DNA of 64,000 bases, taken from contig NZ_JACIEQ010000001.1 of assembly GCF_014196965.1 (NCBI RefSeq), positions 558,001-622,000 on the forward strand, given 5' to 3'. Below the pieces are notes generated by a model. The model was not told the DNA's origin. It saw nothing but the letters and a program-made list of their open reading frames with translations, and did not search any database. The position numbers and the translations under genes were made by a program. This document shows, in pieces, positions 46,287 to 56,409 of the stretch. The stretch's first letter is position 1, and the number at the start of each line of letters is the position of its first letter. Source of the DNA: Actibacterium naphthalenivorans. Its GTDB lineage: Bacteria; Pseudomonadota; Alphaproteobacteria; Rhodobacterales; Rhodobacteraceae.

Positions 46287-47271
46287 CGCTTTTCTCCAGG
46301 CGTCTGAGAAGGGCCGCGCGGGTGTCATCGTCGCAGAAGGCGGCATTGACGGCGGTCGTGTTGAGGGTGGTGAACACCGCGTCGTCCCAGCCGAAGGCAT
46401 CGGCCAGACGGTCATACTCGCGGGTCATCGAAGTGTGGAAGAAGGGCGGGTCGTCGGTGGAAACCGTGACCTTCAGCCCCTTGTCGAAGAATCCGCCGAT
46501 CGGGTGGCTGCGCCAGGACCGGAACAGCCCGAGCGCGATGTTGGAGCCGGGGCACACCTCCAGCACGGTCCCGGTTTCTGCCAGTTCCTCGACCAGCGCC
46601 GGATCTTCGGCGGCGCGCACTCCGTGGCCGATCCGCTCGACCCGCAGGTCGTGCAGCGCGTCGCGCACCGATTGCGCCCCGCCCCATTCGCCGGCATGGG
46701 CGGTCAGGCGCAGGCCCGCCTCGCGCGCCATGTCGAACGCATAGGCGAAATCCTTCGGCTTGCCGACCCTCTCATCCCCCGCCAAGCCAAACCCCGTCAG
46801 CCAGTCGCCCGCCGTTTCGGCCGCGCAAAGCGCGGTCTGCCGGGCCTTTTCGGGGCCGAAATGGCGGATGCAGGTGACGATGCCGCGCATCACGATGCCG
46901 AACTCCCGCTCGGCCTGATCGGCGGCGTCACGGATCGCGTGAAGATATTCCCGCCACGCCCCGACATCGCGCCCGCCGCAGAAATCCGGCGACAGGAAGC
47001 TTTCGGTATAAATCACGCCGTTCGCGGCGCTTTCCTCCAGCACCGCCAGGGTCAGCCGGTGGTAATCCTCGGGCGTCTGCAGGGTCGCGGTCGCGGCCTC
47101 GTAGACCTGCAGGAAATGCCGGAAATCGGTGAAGGCATACCCGCCATCGGCATCGAAAACGCCGGAGATGTCCATATTCTTCCGCTTCGCCAGGCCACGG
47201 ATAAAGGCCGGCGGCGCGGCGCCTTCCAGATGCAGGTGCAATTCAACCTTCGGAACGTTCTTCAGGCTCAT
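46279..47271 (-). CDS. add: Adenosine deaminase
   Basis: 330 residues. Zn-dependent TIM barrel that deaminates adenosine or deoxyadenosine to inosine. Metal ligands are visible in [17 protein letters not shown] (His and catalytic Glu) and STDDPPFF (Asp). Start at 47271, overlapping the deoB stop by four bases (ATGA), in the salvage operon. The length is normal. Adenine deamination by a related subfamily is possible, but adenosine fits the operon best. Confidence 0.92.
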   Translation of the reverse strand: MSLKNVPKVELHLHLEGAAPPAFIRGLAKRKNMDISGVFDADGGYAFTDFRHFLQVYEAATATLQTPEDYHRLTLAVLEESAANGVIYTESFLSPDFCGGRDVGAWREYLHAIRDAADQAEREFGIVMRGIVTCIRHFGPEKARQTALCAAETAGDWLTGFGLAGDERVGKPKDFAYAFDMAREAGLRLTAHAGEWGGAQSVRDALHDLRVERIGHGVRAAEDPALVEELAETGTVLEVCPGSNIALGLFRSWRSHPIGGFFDKGLKVTVSTDDPPFFHTSMTREYDRLADAFGWDDAVFTTLNTTAVNAAFCDDDTRAALLRRLEKSDA

Positions 47272-48440
47272 AAGGCCTTGCCTTCCGGCGGCGATACGCC
47301 CAGATGCCGCGCCACGATCTCGGCCACGCCGGTGAACCCGATCAGCCCCACCGCCCGCAGTCCCACGCCATGGCCCACGACCGGCACCCGTTCCCGCGTA
47401 TGATCGGTGCCGACCCACGTGGGATCATTGCCGTGATCGGCGGTGAACAGGATCAGATCGCCCGCCCGCGCCCTGGCGAAGATGCGCGGCAATTGCGCGT
47501 CGAACCATTCCAGCGCCCCGGCATAGCCTTCGACATTGCGCCGGTGTCCGTAAAGGCTGTCGAATTCCACGAAATTGGCGAAGGTCAGGCTGCCGTCTTC
47601 GGCCGTGCCCATCAGCCCTTCCAGATGGTCCATCAACTGCGCATCGGTGCCCTTGCACACATCGTCGATGCCCTGCATCGAGAAGATGTCGCCGATCTTG
47701 CCCACCGCGTGAACGCGCCCGCCCGCCGCCTGCACCCAGTCGCACAGCGTGGGCTCCGGCGGGGCGATGGCGAAATCGCGGCGGTGAGCGGTGCGGGTGA
47801 AGCCTTCGGCCTCCGACCCGATGAAGGGGCGGGCGATGACCCGGCCCACCTTCATCTCATGCACCATCGGCGCGATGCCCCGGCACAGATCCAGCAGCCG
47901 CTCGAGGCCGAAGCTTTGCTCATGCGCGGCGATCTGAAACACGCTGTCGGCGGAGGTATAGCAGATCGGCCGGCCGCTGCGCATATGCTCGGCCCCCAGT
48001 TCGGCCACGATGGTGGTGCCGGAGGCGTGGCAATTGCCCAGAATGCTGTCAGCGCCGGCAAGGCGGCAGACCTCGGCCACCAGATCGGGCGGAAAGCTCG
48101 GGACGGTGTCGGGGAAATAATGCCACTCCCACGGCACCGGCACGCCCGCCAGCTCCCAATGGCCGGATGGCGTGTCCTTGCCACGCGACACTTCCGTCGC
48201 GGCGCCCCACAGCCCCTGCGGTTCGGCCTCCAGCCCCGGCGCGTCCTCGCCCGAGGCCAGCCGGATCGCGGCGCCAAGGCCCAGCCTGTCGAGGTTGGGC
48301 ATCGCCAGCGGCCGCGCCTGAGCGATATGGGCCAGCGTGTTGGCGCCGGTGTCGGGCGTTTCCCCGTTGTAAAACGCATCCGCATCCGGCGCGCCGCCGC
48401 ATCCGACGGAATCCATCACCACGAGAAACGCGCGCGGCAT
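47268..48440 (-). CDS. deoB: Phosphopentomutase
   Basis: 390 residues. Mn-dependent enzyme of the alkaline phosphatase fold that converts (deoxy)ribose 1-phosphate to the 5-phosphate. Metal-binding segments VVMDSVGCGGAPDADAF at the start and FTADHGNDPTWVGTDHTRE near the end are conserved; the nucleophile Thr is in the PDTGANTLAH region. Its start overlaps the deoA stop by one base. The downstream aldolase deoC is not in this operon. Confidence 0.95.
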   Translation of the reverse strand: MPRAFLVVMDSVGCGGAPDADAFYNGETPDTGANTLAHIAQARPLAMPNLDRLGLGAAIRLASGEDAPGLEAEPQGLWGAATEVSRGKDTPSGHWELAGVPVPWEWHYFPDTVPSFPPDLVAEVCRLAGADSILGNCHASGTTIVAELGAEHMRSGRPICYTSADSVFQIAAHEQSFGLERLLDLCRGIAPMVHEMKVGRVIARPFIGSEAEGFTRTAHRRDFAIAPPEPTLCDWVQAAGGRVHAVGKIGDIFSMQGIDDVCKGTDAQLMDHLEGLMGTAEDGSLTFANFVEFDSLYGHRRNVEGYAGALEWFDAQLPRIFARARAGDLILFTADHGNDPTWVGTDHTRERVPVVGHGVGLRAVGLIGFTGVAEIVARHLGVSPPEGKAL

Positions 48441-49747
48441 CAGCGCAGCCTCCGGTGCACCAGCGGCGGGATGGTCGGATGGGCATCGCCGATGGTAAAG
48501 GCGGCGCGAACCACCTGTTCAACCGCGTCGGCGGCCTCTTCGGTGGCCGCATGGATCAGGGCCAGCGGCACATCGGGGCTGACGGTTTCGCCCAAGGGGG
48601 CAAGTTCCGACAGGCCGACCGAGGGGTTGATCCTGTCGCCCTCACGCTTGCGCCCGCCGCCAAGCTCGACCACGGCCAGGCCCAGCGCGTGCCCGTCGAT
48701 CGCCCGCACCACGCCCGAGGCCAGCGCCGGCACCTCGCGCACCACCGGGGCCGATGGCAGACGATCGGGCCAACGCTCAACGAAATCCAGCGGCCCGCCA
48801 AGCTCTGCCACCATCTCTCCGAACTTCTCGGCCGCGGCGCCGCTTTCCAGCGCGCGGGCGATCCGCCCTGCCCCGTCGCCCGCGTCGGCGGCAAGCCCGC
48901 CCAGCGCCAGCAATTCGCCGCCCAGCGCGCAGGTGATATCCCACAGCGCGGGGGTCACGCCGGAGCCGGTGAGGGTTTCCATCACCTCGATCACCTCAAG
49001 CGCGTTGCCGGCGGCGGCCACCAGCGGCTGGCTCATGTCGGTGATCAGGGCCGAGGTCATGCAGCCCGCGCCATGCGCCGTCTCGACCAGCGACTCCGCC
49101 AGATCCTCGGCATCCTCCATCGTTTTCATGAACGCGCCCGAGCCGACCTTGACGTCGAGCACCAGCGCCTCCAGCCCCGCGGCAAGCTTCTTTGACAGGA
49201 TCGAGGCGGTGATCAGATCGACGCTTTCAACCGTGCCCGACACATCGCGGATGGCGTAAAGCCGTTTGTCGGCCGGGGCGATATCGGCCGATGCGCCGAC
49301 GATGGCGCAGCCGATGCTGGCGGTGATCGCCTGCAGCCGCTCGACGGAGACGTCGCAGCGATAGCCGGGGATCGCCTCCAGCTTGTCCAGCGTGCCGCCG
49401 GTGTGGCCCAGCCCCCGGCCCGAGATCATCGGAACATACCCGCCGCAGACCGCCACCGCGGGCGCCAGCAAAAGCGACACGCAATCACCGATGCCCCCCG
49501 TGGAATGCTTGTCGAGCACCGGGCCGGGCAGATCCCATTGCAGCACCTGCCCGCTGTCGCGCATCGCGCGGGTCAGGGCGACACGCTCTTCCTTGACCAG
49601 GCCGTTCAGCAGAACCGCCATGGCAAAGGCCCCGGCCTGCGCGTCGGTCACGCCGCCATTGGCCAGCCCGTTGGCGAACCAGGTGATTTCCTCGTCGCTC
49701 AGCCGCTCTTCGTCCCGCAGCTTGGCGATAATGACGCGGGCATCCAT
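48440..49747 (-). CDS. deoA: Thymidine phosphorylase
   Basis: 435 residues. Phosphorolysis of thymidine or deoxyuridine to base and deoxyribose 1-phosphate. The signature KHSTGGIGDCVSLLLAP and the phosphate-binding region (DKLEAIPGYR) are present. Three bases separate its start (49747) from the cdd stop. It is the second gene of the salvage operon. Confidence 0.95.
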   Translation of the reverse strand: MDARVIIAKLRDEERLSDEEITWFANGLANGGVTDAQAGAFAMAVLLNGLVKEERVALTRAMRDSGQVLQWDLPGPVLDKHSTGGIGDCVSLLLAPAVAVCGGYVPMISGRGLGHTGGTLDKLEAIPGYRCDVSVERLQAITASIGCAIVGASADIAPADKRLYAIRDVSGTVESVDLITASILSKKLAAGLEALVLDVKVGSGAFMKTMEDAEDLAESLVETAHGAGCMTSALITDMSQPLVAAAGNALEVIEVMETLTGSGVTPALWDITCALGGELLALGGLAADAGDGAGRIARALESGAAAEKFGEMVAELGGPLDFVERWPDRLPSAPVVREVPALASGVVRAIDGHALGLAVVELGGGRKREGDRINPSVGLSELAPLGETVSPDVPLALIHAATEEAADAVEQVVRAAFTIGDAHPTIPPLVHRRLR

Positions 49748-49750
49748 GCT

Positions 49751-50143
49751 CTATCCCTTTTCCATATGCGCGGCGCCAAAGGCCCCGGGCAACAAGCCCG
49801 CCACGCTGACGGTTTCGCGCAGGCCCGCGGTGGTGGCCATGGTCACGGGCACGTCGCCGGCGGCGAACTCCGCCAGTTTCTGACGGCAGCCACCGCAGGG
49901 GGGCACGGGGGCCGGGCTGTCGGCGATCACGGCGACCTCGGCGATCTCGTATTCCCCGGCCGCGCACATGGCGGCGATGGCGCCGGCCTCGGCGCAGGTT
50001 CCTTCGGGATAGGCGATGTTTTCGACATTGCAGCCGGTATAGACCGCGCCGCTTTTGGCACGGATCGCGGCGCCGACCTTGAAATTGGAATAGGGGGCAT
50101 GGGCGTTCTCGCGCACGGCCCTGGCTGCATCGACGAGTGTCAT
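49751..50143 (-). CDS. cdd: Cytidine deaminase
   Basis: 130 residues, the short tetrameric class. Zinc ligands in CNVENIAYPEGTCAEAGA (Cys and catalytic Glu) and PCGGCRQ (two Cys) are intact. It deaminates cytidine or deoxycytidine to uridine forms. Start at 50143 with a strong AGGAGG; the open frame continues to 50389 without support. First gene of the salvage operon, divergent from maeB. Confidence 0.95.
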   Translation of the reverse strand: MTLVDAARAVRENAHAPYSNFKVGAAIRAKSGAVYTGCNVENIAYPEGTCAEAGAIAAMCAAGEYEIAEVAVIADSPAPVPPCGGCRQKLAEFAAGDVPVTMATTAGLRETVSVAGLLPGAFGAAHMEKG

Positions 50144-50391
50144 TGGCGATCCTCCTGCCTGCAATCTGCGGCGGGGCGCAGGGGGATGCAAGCCTGAGCG
50201 CGATCCTTGCCGATACGTTAATCCGCGCCCCGCCCGGCCCGGCGAGGGAAAACACCCCCGACCGGCGGCAAAGCACCGCGATTTCAGCCATGGCAGCCCG
50301 GCAAAATTTCCGGCAAGATAGCGGCGAAAGCGGCGGATGCGATGTTCGGCTTGCATGCCGAAATGTTTCCGCGTATGCGGTATGCGCATTT

Positions 50392-50409
50392 TAGTTTAGC
50401 ATTAAACTA
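50392..50409. promoter_or_regulatory. Palindromic operator candidate upstream of maeB
   Basis: TAGTTTA-GCAT-TAAACTA: perfect 7-bp arms around four bases, ending 18 bases before the maeB start. An AT-rich site at this position could block the promoter or the start region. The divergent cdd operon begins about 250 bases away. No known regulator is recalled for this sequence. Confidence 0.5.
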
Positions 50410-50427
50410 TCTTCAGGGAGGGGAGCC

Positions 50428-52707
50428 ATGGCGGACGACAAGGCAAAATCGGCGCGCGACGAAGCACTCGACTATCACGCATATCCGAAGCCCGGAAAGC
50501 TGGAGATCCGCGCGACCAAGCCGCTGGCCAACGGGCGCGATCTTTCCCGCGCCTATTCGCCCGGCGTCGCCGAAGCCTGTCTGGAGATCAAGGCCAGCCC
50601 CCAGACCGCCGCGCGCTATACCGCACGCGCAAATCTCGTGGCGGTGGTCACCAACGGCTCCGCTGTTCTGGGGCTGGGCAACATCGGCGCGCTGGCCGCG
50701 AAACCGGTGATGGAGGGCAAGGCCGTCCTGTTCAAGAAATTCGCCAATATCGATTGTTTCGACATCGAACTGAACCAGAGCGACCCCGAAAAGCTGGCCG
50801 ATATCGTCTGCGCGATGGAGCCGTCCTTCGGCGCGATCAACCTCGAAGACATCAAGGCGCCCGAGTGTTTCATCGTCGAAAAGCTGTGCCGCGAACGGAT
50901 GAACATTCCCGTCTTCCACGACGATCAGCACGGAACCGCCATCGTGGTGGGCGCCGCGGCGACCAACGCGTTGCGCGTGGCCGGAAAGGATTTCAGCGAG
51001 ATCAAGGTCGTGTCCACCGGGGGCGGCGCGGCAGGGATTGCCTGCCTGAACATGCTGCTCAAGCTTGGGGTCAAGCGTGAAAACGTGTGGCTTTGCGACA
51101 TCCAGGGGCTGGTCTACGAAGGCCGGCAAGAGGATATGACCCCGCAAAAGGCGGCCTTTGCGCAGCCCTCCGATCTGCGCGGGCTGGGCGACGTGATCGA
51201 AGGCGCCGACCTGTTTCTCGGCCTGTCGGGGCCGAATGTCCTGACGCCCGAAATGGTCGGCAAGATGGCACAACGCCCGATCATCTTCGCGTTGGCCAAC
51301 CCCACGCCCGAGATCATGCCCGAGTCCGCCCGCGCGGTGGCGCCCGATGCGATCATCGCCACGGGCCGGTCGGATTATCCCAACCAGGTCAACAACGTGC
51401 TGTGTTTCCCCTTCATCTTTCGGGGCGCACTGGACGTGGGCGCGACCGAGATCAACGATGACATGCAGCTTGCCTGTATCGAGGGCATCGCCGCGCTGGC
51501 CCGGGCGACGACATCGGCCGAGGCGGCAGAGGCCTATCGCGGCGAGCAACTGACCTTCGGCGCCGACTATCTGATCCCGAAACCCTTCGACCCGCGCCTG
51601 ATGGGGATCGTGGCCACGGCCGTCGCCAAGGCGGCGATGACATCGGGCGTCGCCACCCGCCCGATCACCGATTTCGCCGCCTACAAGGAACAGCTCGACG
51701 GCTCCGTCTTCCGGTCGGCGCTGATCATGCGCCCGGTCTTTGCCGCCGCCGCCCAGGCCGAGCGCAACATCGTCTTCGCCGAGGGCGAGGACGAGCGTGT
51801 GCTGCGCGCCGCGCAGGCGATGCTGGAGGAAACCACCGACAAGCCCATCCTCATCGGCCGCCCCGACGTGATCGCCAGCCGCTGCGAACGCGCCGGGCTG
51901 ACGATCCGCGAAGACCGGGATTTCCAGGTCGTGAACCCGGAAAACGATCCCCGCTACCGCGATTACTGGGGCACCTATCACGAGCTGATGGCCCGGCGCG
52001 GCGTGACGCCCGATCTGGCCAAGGCGATCATGCGCACCAACACCACCGCCATCGCGGCGATCATGGTGCACCGGGGCGAGGCCGACAGCATGATCTGCGG
52101 CACCTTCGGGCAGTATCTGTGGCACCTGAACTATGTGCGGCAGGTTCTGGCGCGCGACGGGCTGCATCCGGTGGGCGCGCTCAGCCTCATGATCCTCGAG
52201 GATGGTCCGCTGTTCGTCGCCGATACCCATGTCCACCCCGAACCGACGCCCGAACAGATCACCGAAACCGTGATCGGCGCCGCCCGCCATGTGCGGCGCT
52301 TCGGCATGGAGCCCAATATTGCACTGTGCTCGCATTCCGAATTCGGCAACCTCGATTGCGATACCGGCCGCCGGATGCGCGGGGCGCTGGAGCTTCTGGA
52401 ACTGCGCGAGCCGGATTTCCGCTATGAAGGCGAAATGCACATCGATTCCGCGCTGGACCCGGCGTTGCGCGCGCGCATCTTCCCGAGCTCCCGGATCGAA
52501 GGCGCCGCCAATGTTCTGGTCTTCGCCAATACCGATGCAGCCTCTGGTGTGCGCAACATCCTGAAGCTCCGCGCCCGCGCGCTCGAGGTCGGGCCGATCC
52601 TGATGGGCATGGGCAACCGCGCCCATATCGCCACCCCGTCGATCACCGCACGCGGGTTGCTGAACATGTCCGCGCTGGCCGGAACCCCGGTCGCGCATTA
52701 CGGCTGA
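50428..52707 (+). CDS. maeB: NADP-dependent malic enzyme, with C-terminal phosphotransacetylase-like domain
   Basis: 759 residues, the fused MaeB form. The N-terminal malic domain (about 1-160) contains the catalytic Tyr in [15 protein letters not shown] and Lys and Asp ligands in [12 protein letters not shown]. The NAD(P) domain (about 160-420) has the nucleotide loop [12 protein letters not shown]. The C-terminal PTA-like domain (about 430-759) often senses acetyl-CoA rather than catalysing. It oxidatively decarboxylates malate to pyruvate, yielding NADPH and supporting growth on acetate, C4 acids or fatty acids. Start at 50428 after GGGAGGGGAG. A palindrome lies just upstream. A stem-loop follows the stop. 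Confidence 0.95.
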   Translation: MADDKAKSARDEALDYHAYPKPGKLEIRATKPLANGRDLSRAYSPGVAEACLEIKASPQTAARYTARANLVAVVTNGSAVLGLGNIGALAAKPVMEGKAVLFKKFANIDCFDIELNQSDPEKLADIVCAMEPSFGAINLEDIKAPECFIVEKLCRERMNIPVFHDDQHGTAIVVGAAATNALRVAGKDFSEIKVVSTGGGAAGIACLNMLLKLGVKRENVWLCDIQGLVYEGRQEDMTPQKAAFAQPSDLRGLGDVIEGADLFLGLSGPNVLTPEMVGKMAQRPIIFALANPTPEIMPESARAVAPDAIIATGRSDYPNQVNNVLCFPFIFRGALDVGATEINDDMQLACIEGIAALARATTSAEAAEAYRGEQLTFGADYLIPKPFDPRLMGIVATAVAKAAMTSGVATRPITDFAAYKEQLDGSVFRSALIMRPVFAAAAQAERNIVFAEGEDERVLRAAQAMLEETTDKPILIGRPDVIASRCERAGLTIREDRDFQVVNPENDPRYRDYWGTYHELMARRGVTPDLAKAIMRTNTTAIAAIMVHRGEADSMICGTFGQYLWHLNYVRQVLARDGLHPVGALSLMILEDGPLFVADTHVHPEPTPEQITETVIGAARHVRRFGMEPNIALCSHSEFGNLDCDTGRRMRGALELLELREPDFRYEGEMHIDSALDPALRARIFPSSRIEGAANVLVFANTDAASGVRNILKLRARALEVGPILMGMGNRAHIATPSITARGLLNMSALAGTPVAHYG

Positions 52708-52724
52708 GGCTCTGCCAAGCGGGG

Positions 52725-52749
52725 TGCTGCGCGGCTTTGGCGCGCAGCA
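52725..52749 (+). terminator. Stem-loop after maeB
   Basis: TGCTGCGCG, seven bases, CGCGCAGCA: perfect 9-bp stem 17 bases past the maeB stop. No T-run follows, so termination may need Rho or the structure may only protect the 3' end. Confidence 0.45.
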
Positions 52750-52829
52750 GTGCCCTTACCGACGGATATAGCTTGCCCCGTGCCTCGCCGCTTCGTAACA
52801 CGATTACAAAGAGGAGGAGGAAGCATACC

Positions 52830-54725
52830 ATGGGGTACACCGAAGTTTACGAGGCGTGGCAAAAGGATCCGGAAGCTTTCTGGATGGACGCGGCACAGGC
52901 GATCGACTGGGACAGGCCCCCTTCCAAAGCGCTGTTCGACGAGAACGCCCCGATGTACGAATGGTTTTCCGACGGCATGGTCAACGCCTGCTGGAACGCG
53001 GTGGACCGCCACGTAGAGGCCGGGCGCGGGCATCAGACCGCCGTGATCTATGACAGTCCGGTAACCCATACCAAGCGCGAGATCCCGTATTTCGAGCTGC
53101 GCAACCGCGTTGCCAACCTGGCCGGTGCGCTGCGGGCCAAGGGTGTGGAAAAGGGCGACCGGGTGATCATCTACATGCCGATGGTCCCCGAGGCGCTGGA
53201 GGCGATGCTGGCCTGCGCCCGGCTTGGCGCGGTGCATTCGGTGGTCTTCGGCGGGTTCGCGGCGCATGAGCTGGCGGTGCGGATCGACGACGCCAAACCC
53301 AAATGCATCATCGCGGCCTCCTGCGGCATCGAGCCGGGGCGGATCGTGCATTACAAGCCGCTGCTCGACGGCGCCATTGAGCAGGCCAGCCACAAGCCCG
53401 ATTTCTGCGTGATCTTCCAGCGCGAACAGGAAGTCGCGCATCTGGAGGAAGGCCGCGACTACAACTGGCACGGCTTTCAGTACGGCGTGCAGCCGGCCGA
53501 CTGCGTGCCGGTCGAAGGGAACCACCCGGCCTATATCCTTTACACCTCCGGCACCACGGGCCAGCCCAAGGGCGTCGTGCGCTCGACCGGCGGCCATCTG
53601 GTGGCGCTGCACTGGACGATGAAGAATGTGTACAACGTCAAACCCGGCGAGGTGTTCTGGGCCGCGTCCGACGTCGGCTGGGTCGTGGGCCACAGCTTTA
53701 TCTGCTACGGGCCGCTGGTTCACGGCAACACCACCGTGGTGTTCGAGGGCAAGCCGGTCGGCACCCCCGATGCCGGCACGTTCTGGCGCGTGATCGAGGA
53801 GCACAAGGTCAAGAGCTTCTTCACCGCCCCCACCGCCTTTCGCGCGGTCAAGCGCGAGGATCCGAAGGGCGAGCTTGTCCGCGAGTACGATCTCAGCAAC
53901 CTCAGCGCGGTGTTCCTTGCCGGCGAGCGCGCCGATCCCGACACCATCACCTGGGCGCAGGATCAGCTTGGCGTGCCGGTGATTGATCACTGGTGGCAGA
54001 CAGAGCTGGGCTATCCCGCCGTCTGCAACCCTGTCGGGATCGAACTGCTGCCGGTCAAGCTGGGCTCGCCTTCGGTGCCGCTGCCGGGATACGCGATGAA
54101 GATCCTCGATGACGATGGCAACGAACTGCCCAAGGGCGAGCTGGGCGCGGTCGTCACCCCGCTGCCGCTGCCGCCCGGCACGCTGCAGACGTTGTGGAAC
54201 GCCGAAGACCGGTTCCGCAAAAGCTATCTGGAGCATTTCCCCGGCTATTACGAAACCGGCGATGCCGGATACCTGGACGACGACGGCTATCTCTACATCA
54301 TGGCCCGCACCGATGACGTGATCAACGTGGCGGGCCACCGCCTTTCGACCGGCGCGATGGAAGAGGTGCTGGCCGCCCATCCCGATGTGGCCGAATGCGC
54401 GGTGATCGGCGTGGCCGATGCGCTGAAGGGGCAGCTTCCGCTCGGGTTTCTGTGCCTGAACGCCGGCAGCGAAAAGGCCGAGGCCGATGTGATCCGGGAA
54501 TGCGTCGCCATGGTGCGCGATCAGATCGGCCCGGTGGCCGCCTTCAAACTGGCCTGCGTGGTCGACCGCCTGCCCAAGACCCGTTCGGGCAAGATCCTGC
54601 GGGCGACGATGGTGAAGATCGCCGATGGCGAACCCTTCAAGATTCCCGCCACGATTGACGATCCCGCAATTCTGGACGAAATTGCGGACGCGTTGAGAAC
54701 ATTGGGCTTTGCTGCTGCTGATTAG
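52830..54725 (+). CDS. prpE: Propionate–CoA ligase (propionyl-CoA synthetase)
   Basis: 631 residues, the acetyl/propionyl-CoA synthetase type. The phosphate loop is LYTSGTTGQPKGVVR, the Trp before the acyl pocket is in VGWVVGHSF, and the catalytic Lys, target of acetylation, is in TRSGKILRA. The length is that of PrpE rather than the slightly longer Acs. It activates propionate, probably also acetate or acrylate. No methylcitrate or propionyl-CoA carboxylase gene is next to it. Start at 52830 after GAGGAGGAGG. A 15-bp perfect hairpin follows. Confidence 0.88.
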   Translation: MGYTEVYEAWQKDPEAFWMDAAQAIDWDRPPSKALFDENAPMYEWFSDGMVNACWNAVDRHVEAGRGHQTAVIYDSPVTHTKREIPYFELRNRVANLAGALRAKGVEKGDRVIIYMPMVPEALEAMLACARLGAVHSVVFGGFAAHELAVRIDDAKPKCIIAASCGIEPGRIVHYKPLLDGAIEQASHKPDFCVIFQREQEVAHLEEGRDYNWHGFQYGVQPADCVPVEGNHPAYILYTSGTTGQPKGVVRSTGGHLVALHWTMKNVYNVKPGEVFWAASDVGWVVGHSFICYGPLVHGNTTVVFEGKPVGTPDAGTFWRVIEEHKVKSFFTAPTAFRAVKREDPKGELVREYDLSNLSAVFLAGERADPDTITWAQDQLGVPVIDHWWQTELGYPAVCNPVGIELLPVKLGSPSVPLPGYAMKILDDDGNELPKGELGAVVTPLPLPPGTLQTLWNAEDRFRKSYLEHFPGYYETGDAGYLDDDGYLYIMARTDDVINVAGHRLSTGAMEEVLAAHPDVAECAVIGVADALKGQLPLGFLCLNAGSEKAEADVIRECVAMVRDQIGPVAAFKLACVVDRLPKTRSGKILRATMVKIADGEPFKIPATIDDPAILDEIADALRTLGFAAAD

Positions 54726-54733
54726 GCGGCTCC

Positions 54734-54773
54734 CGGTGCACCAACCTGCCAAATAAGACAGGTTGGTGCACCG
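54734..54773. repeat. Perfect 15-bp inverted repeat after prpE
   Basis: Arms 54734-54748 and 54759-54773 are exact inverted copies (core GGTGCACCAACCTG), with a 10-base loop. It begins nine bases after the prpE stop. It lacks the T-run of an intrinsic terminator. The arm contains GGTGCACC, itself a palindrome, so a protein-binding function is also possible. Confidence 0.6.
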
Positions 54774-54858
54774 ATCCCGCGCGCGTTAAAAAGGGGTGAT
54801 GCAACCTTAACGAGTGCATCGTGTATTGTAGTACTCGTATAGGAAAGGGAGCTGGTTC

Positions 54859-56409
54859 GTGACCCCAACAGAAAGCCGACACTCCCGACCCGAGGGCAAA
54901 TCTGCTGTCAGCGCGCGGGCGGCGCTTCTTGGCCACGACATCCGCAACGCCGTCTCCGATATCATTGGCGGGCTGGCGCTGGCCGATCTGGAACCGCTGG
55001 ACGACGCATCGAAACAACAGTTGCAACGGGCCCGAAGCGCCGGCGAACAGCTTGCCCGCCTCAGCGACGAGGTGCTTGCCCTTGTCACCGGCGAGGCGGG
55101 CCCCGGCGACGCGCAGCCGCGGGATCTGAACTTCGTTTCGTTCCTGAAAGATGTGGAAGCACGCTGGGCGGCGCATGCGCATTCGCACGGGCTTGGTTTT
55201 ATACTGGATCTGGCGGCGGATCTGCCGCCGATGATCGGGACCAAGCAGAATGCGCTGGAGCGTATTCTGGCCAATCTCATCGGCAATTCGATGAAACACA
55301 CCAAGGCCGGAAACGTCACCCTGTCGGTTGGCATCGGCGCCAGGGAAACGCTCCACCTGACGGTTCGGGACGACGGGCCGGGCTTCAGCGAGGCGGCACA
55401 GTCCCTGCTGTTCGAACGCGGCGGCCGCCCGCCCGAAAGCGAAACGCCGGGAACCGGCATGGGGCTGCACATCGTCCATGACCTGGTTCACCAGATCAAC
55501 GGCCGCATGGAGGTGCGCAATCGCCCCGAAGGCGGCGCCGAGGTCGGGATATTGCTGCCGCGCGCCGCCTGGGCGCCCGGCGTCAGCGTACCGGGCCGCG
55601 CCGACAAACTGCCCGACCTGTCAGGCTGGACCGTGCTGGTGGCCGAGGATAACGCGACCAACCAACTGCTGATACGGCAGATGCTGGACACGCTCGGCGC
55701 GCAATGCCTGATCGCCGCCGACGGCCGCGAAGCGCTCGAGCTTCTCAACAGCAACGAATTCGATCTCGCCCTGATAGACATCGAAATGCCGCGCCTGTCG
55801 GGGCTCGATCTGATCCGCACCCTGCGCAGCCGCGAGGAATTTGGCTTCGCGGCCGACACGCTGCCGGTTCTGGCCATCACCGCCTATGTGCTGTCGGCCA
55901 ACCGTGATGAGATTTACGAAGCCGGCGCCGATGGCATCCTTGCCAAGCCGATCATGAGCCTGGAGGCCTTCGGAGAGGCGATCTCGGCGATCCTGGACAA
56001 GAGTATCGGCAGTATCGGCGCGGTCCGCCCGATCGAAAAGCCGAATACGCCCGCAGTCAGCGCCGTGCATCTGGATCGCCTTCTCGCGCTGGCGGGCGAC
56101 AAGGACGCGCAGGAGCTGCTGGACCGTCTTCGACAGGATATCGGCAACGTCCGCGCCGGTGTCCACGAGGGATTGCAGCGCACCGATTTCGCGTTGCTGC
56201 GCGGGCGGACCCATGTTCTCATCTCCCTGGCGGGGGCGATCGGCTCGGCCGAGCTGCAACGGGTCGCCGAGACGCTGAACGACGCGGCGCATCAAAAGGA
56301 TCTGATGCTCATCCAGCCGCTGGCGCCGCGGGTGCTGAAACTGATCGACGATGTGCTGCTGATGCTGGACACCGAATATTCCGACCGTTTCAACGCGGGG
56401 GTGGCATGA
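54859..56409 (+). CDS. Soluble hybrid histidine kinase with receiver and HPt-like domain
   Basis: 516 residues and no membrane segment, so it is cytoplasmic. The dimerisation helix has the phospho-acceptor His26 in LLGHDIRNAV. The ATPase domain shows NLIGNSMKHT (N box), DDGPGFS and GTGMGLHIV. A receiver domain follows with Asp307 in ALIDIEMP and a Lys in ILAKPI. The end is an HPt-like four-helix domain with His452 in RTHVLISLAGAIGS. There is no sensory input domain before the kinase. GTG start after AGGAAAGGGAG. It overlaps the sigma-54 activator gene by four bases (ATGA). Confidence 0.88.
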   Translation: MTPTESRHSRPEGKSAVSARAALLGHDIRNAVSDIIGGLALADLEPLDDASKQQLQRARSAGEQLARLSDEVLALVTGEAGPGDAQPRDLNFVSFLKDVEARWAAHAHSHGLGFILDLAADLPPMIGTKQNALERILANLIGNSMKHTKAGNVTLSVGIGARETLHLTVRDDGPGFSEAAQSLLFERGGRPPESETPGTGMGLHIVHDLVHQINGRMEVRNRPEGGAEVGILLPRAAWAPGVSVPGRADKLPDLSGWTVLVAEDNATNQLLIRQMLDTLGAQCLIAADGREALELLNSNEFDLALIDIEMPRLSGLDLIRTLRSREEFGFAADTLPVLAITAYVLSANRDEIYEAGADGILAKPIMSLEAFGEAISAILDKSIGSIGAVRPIEKPNTPAVSAVHLDRLLALAGDKDAQELLDRLRQDIGNVRAGVHEGLQRTDFALLRGRTHVLISLAGAIGSAELQRVAETLNDAAHQKDLMLIQPLAPRVLKLIDDVLLMLDTEYSDRFNAGVA

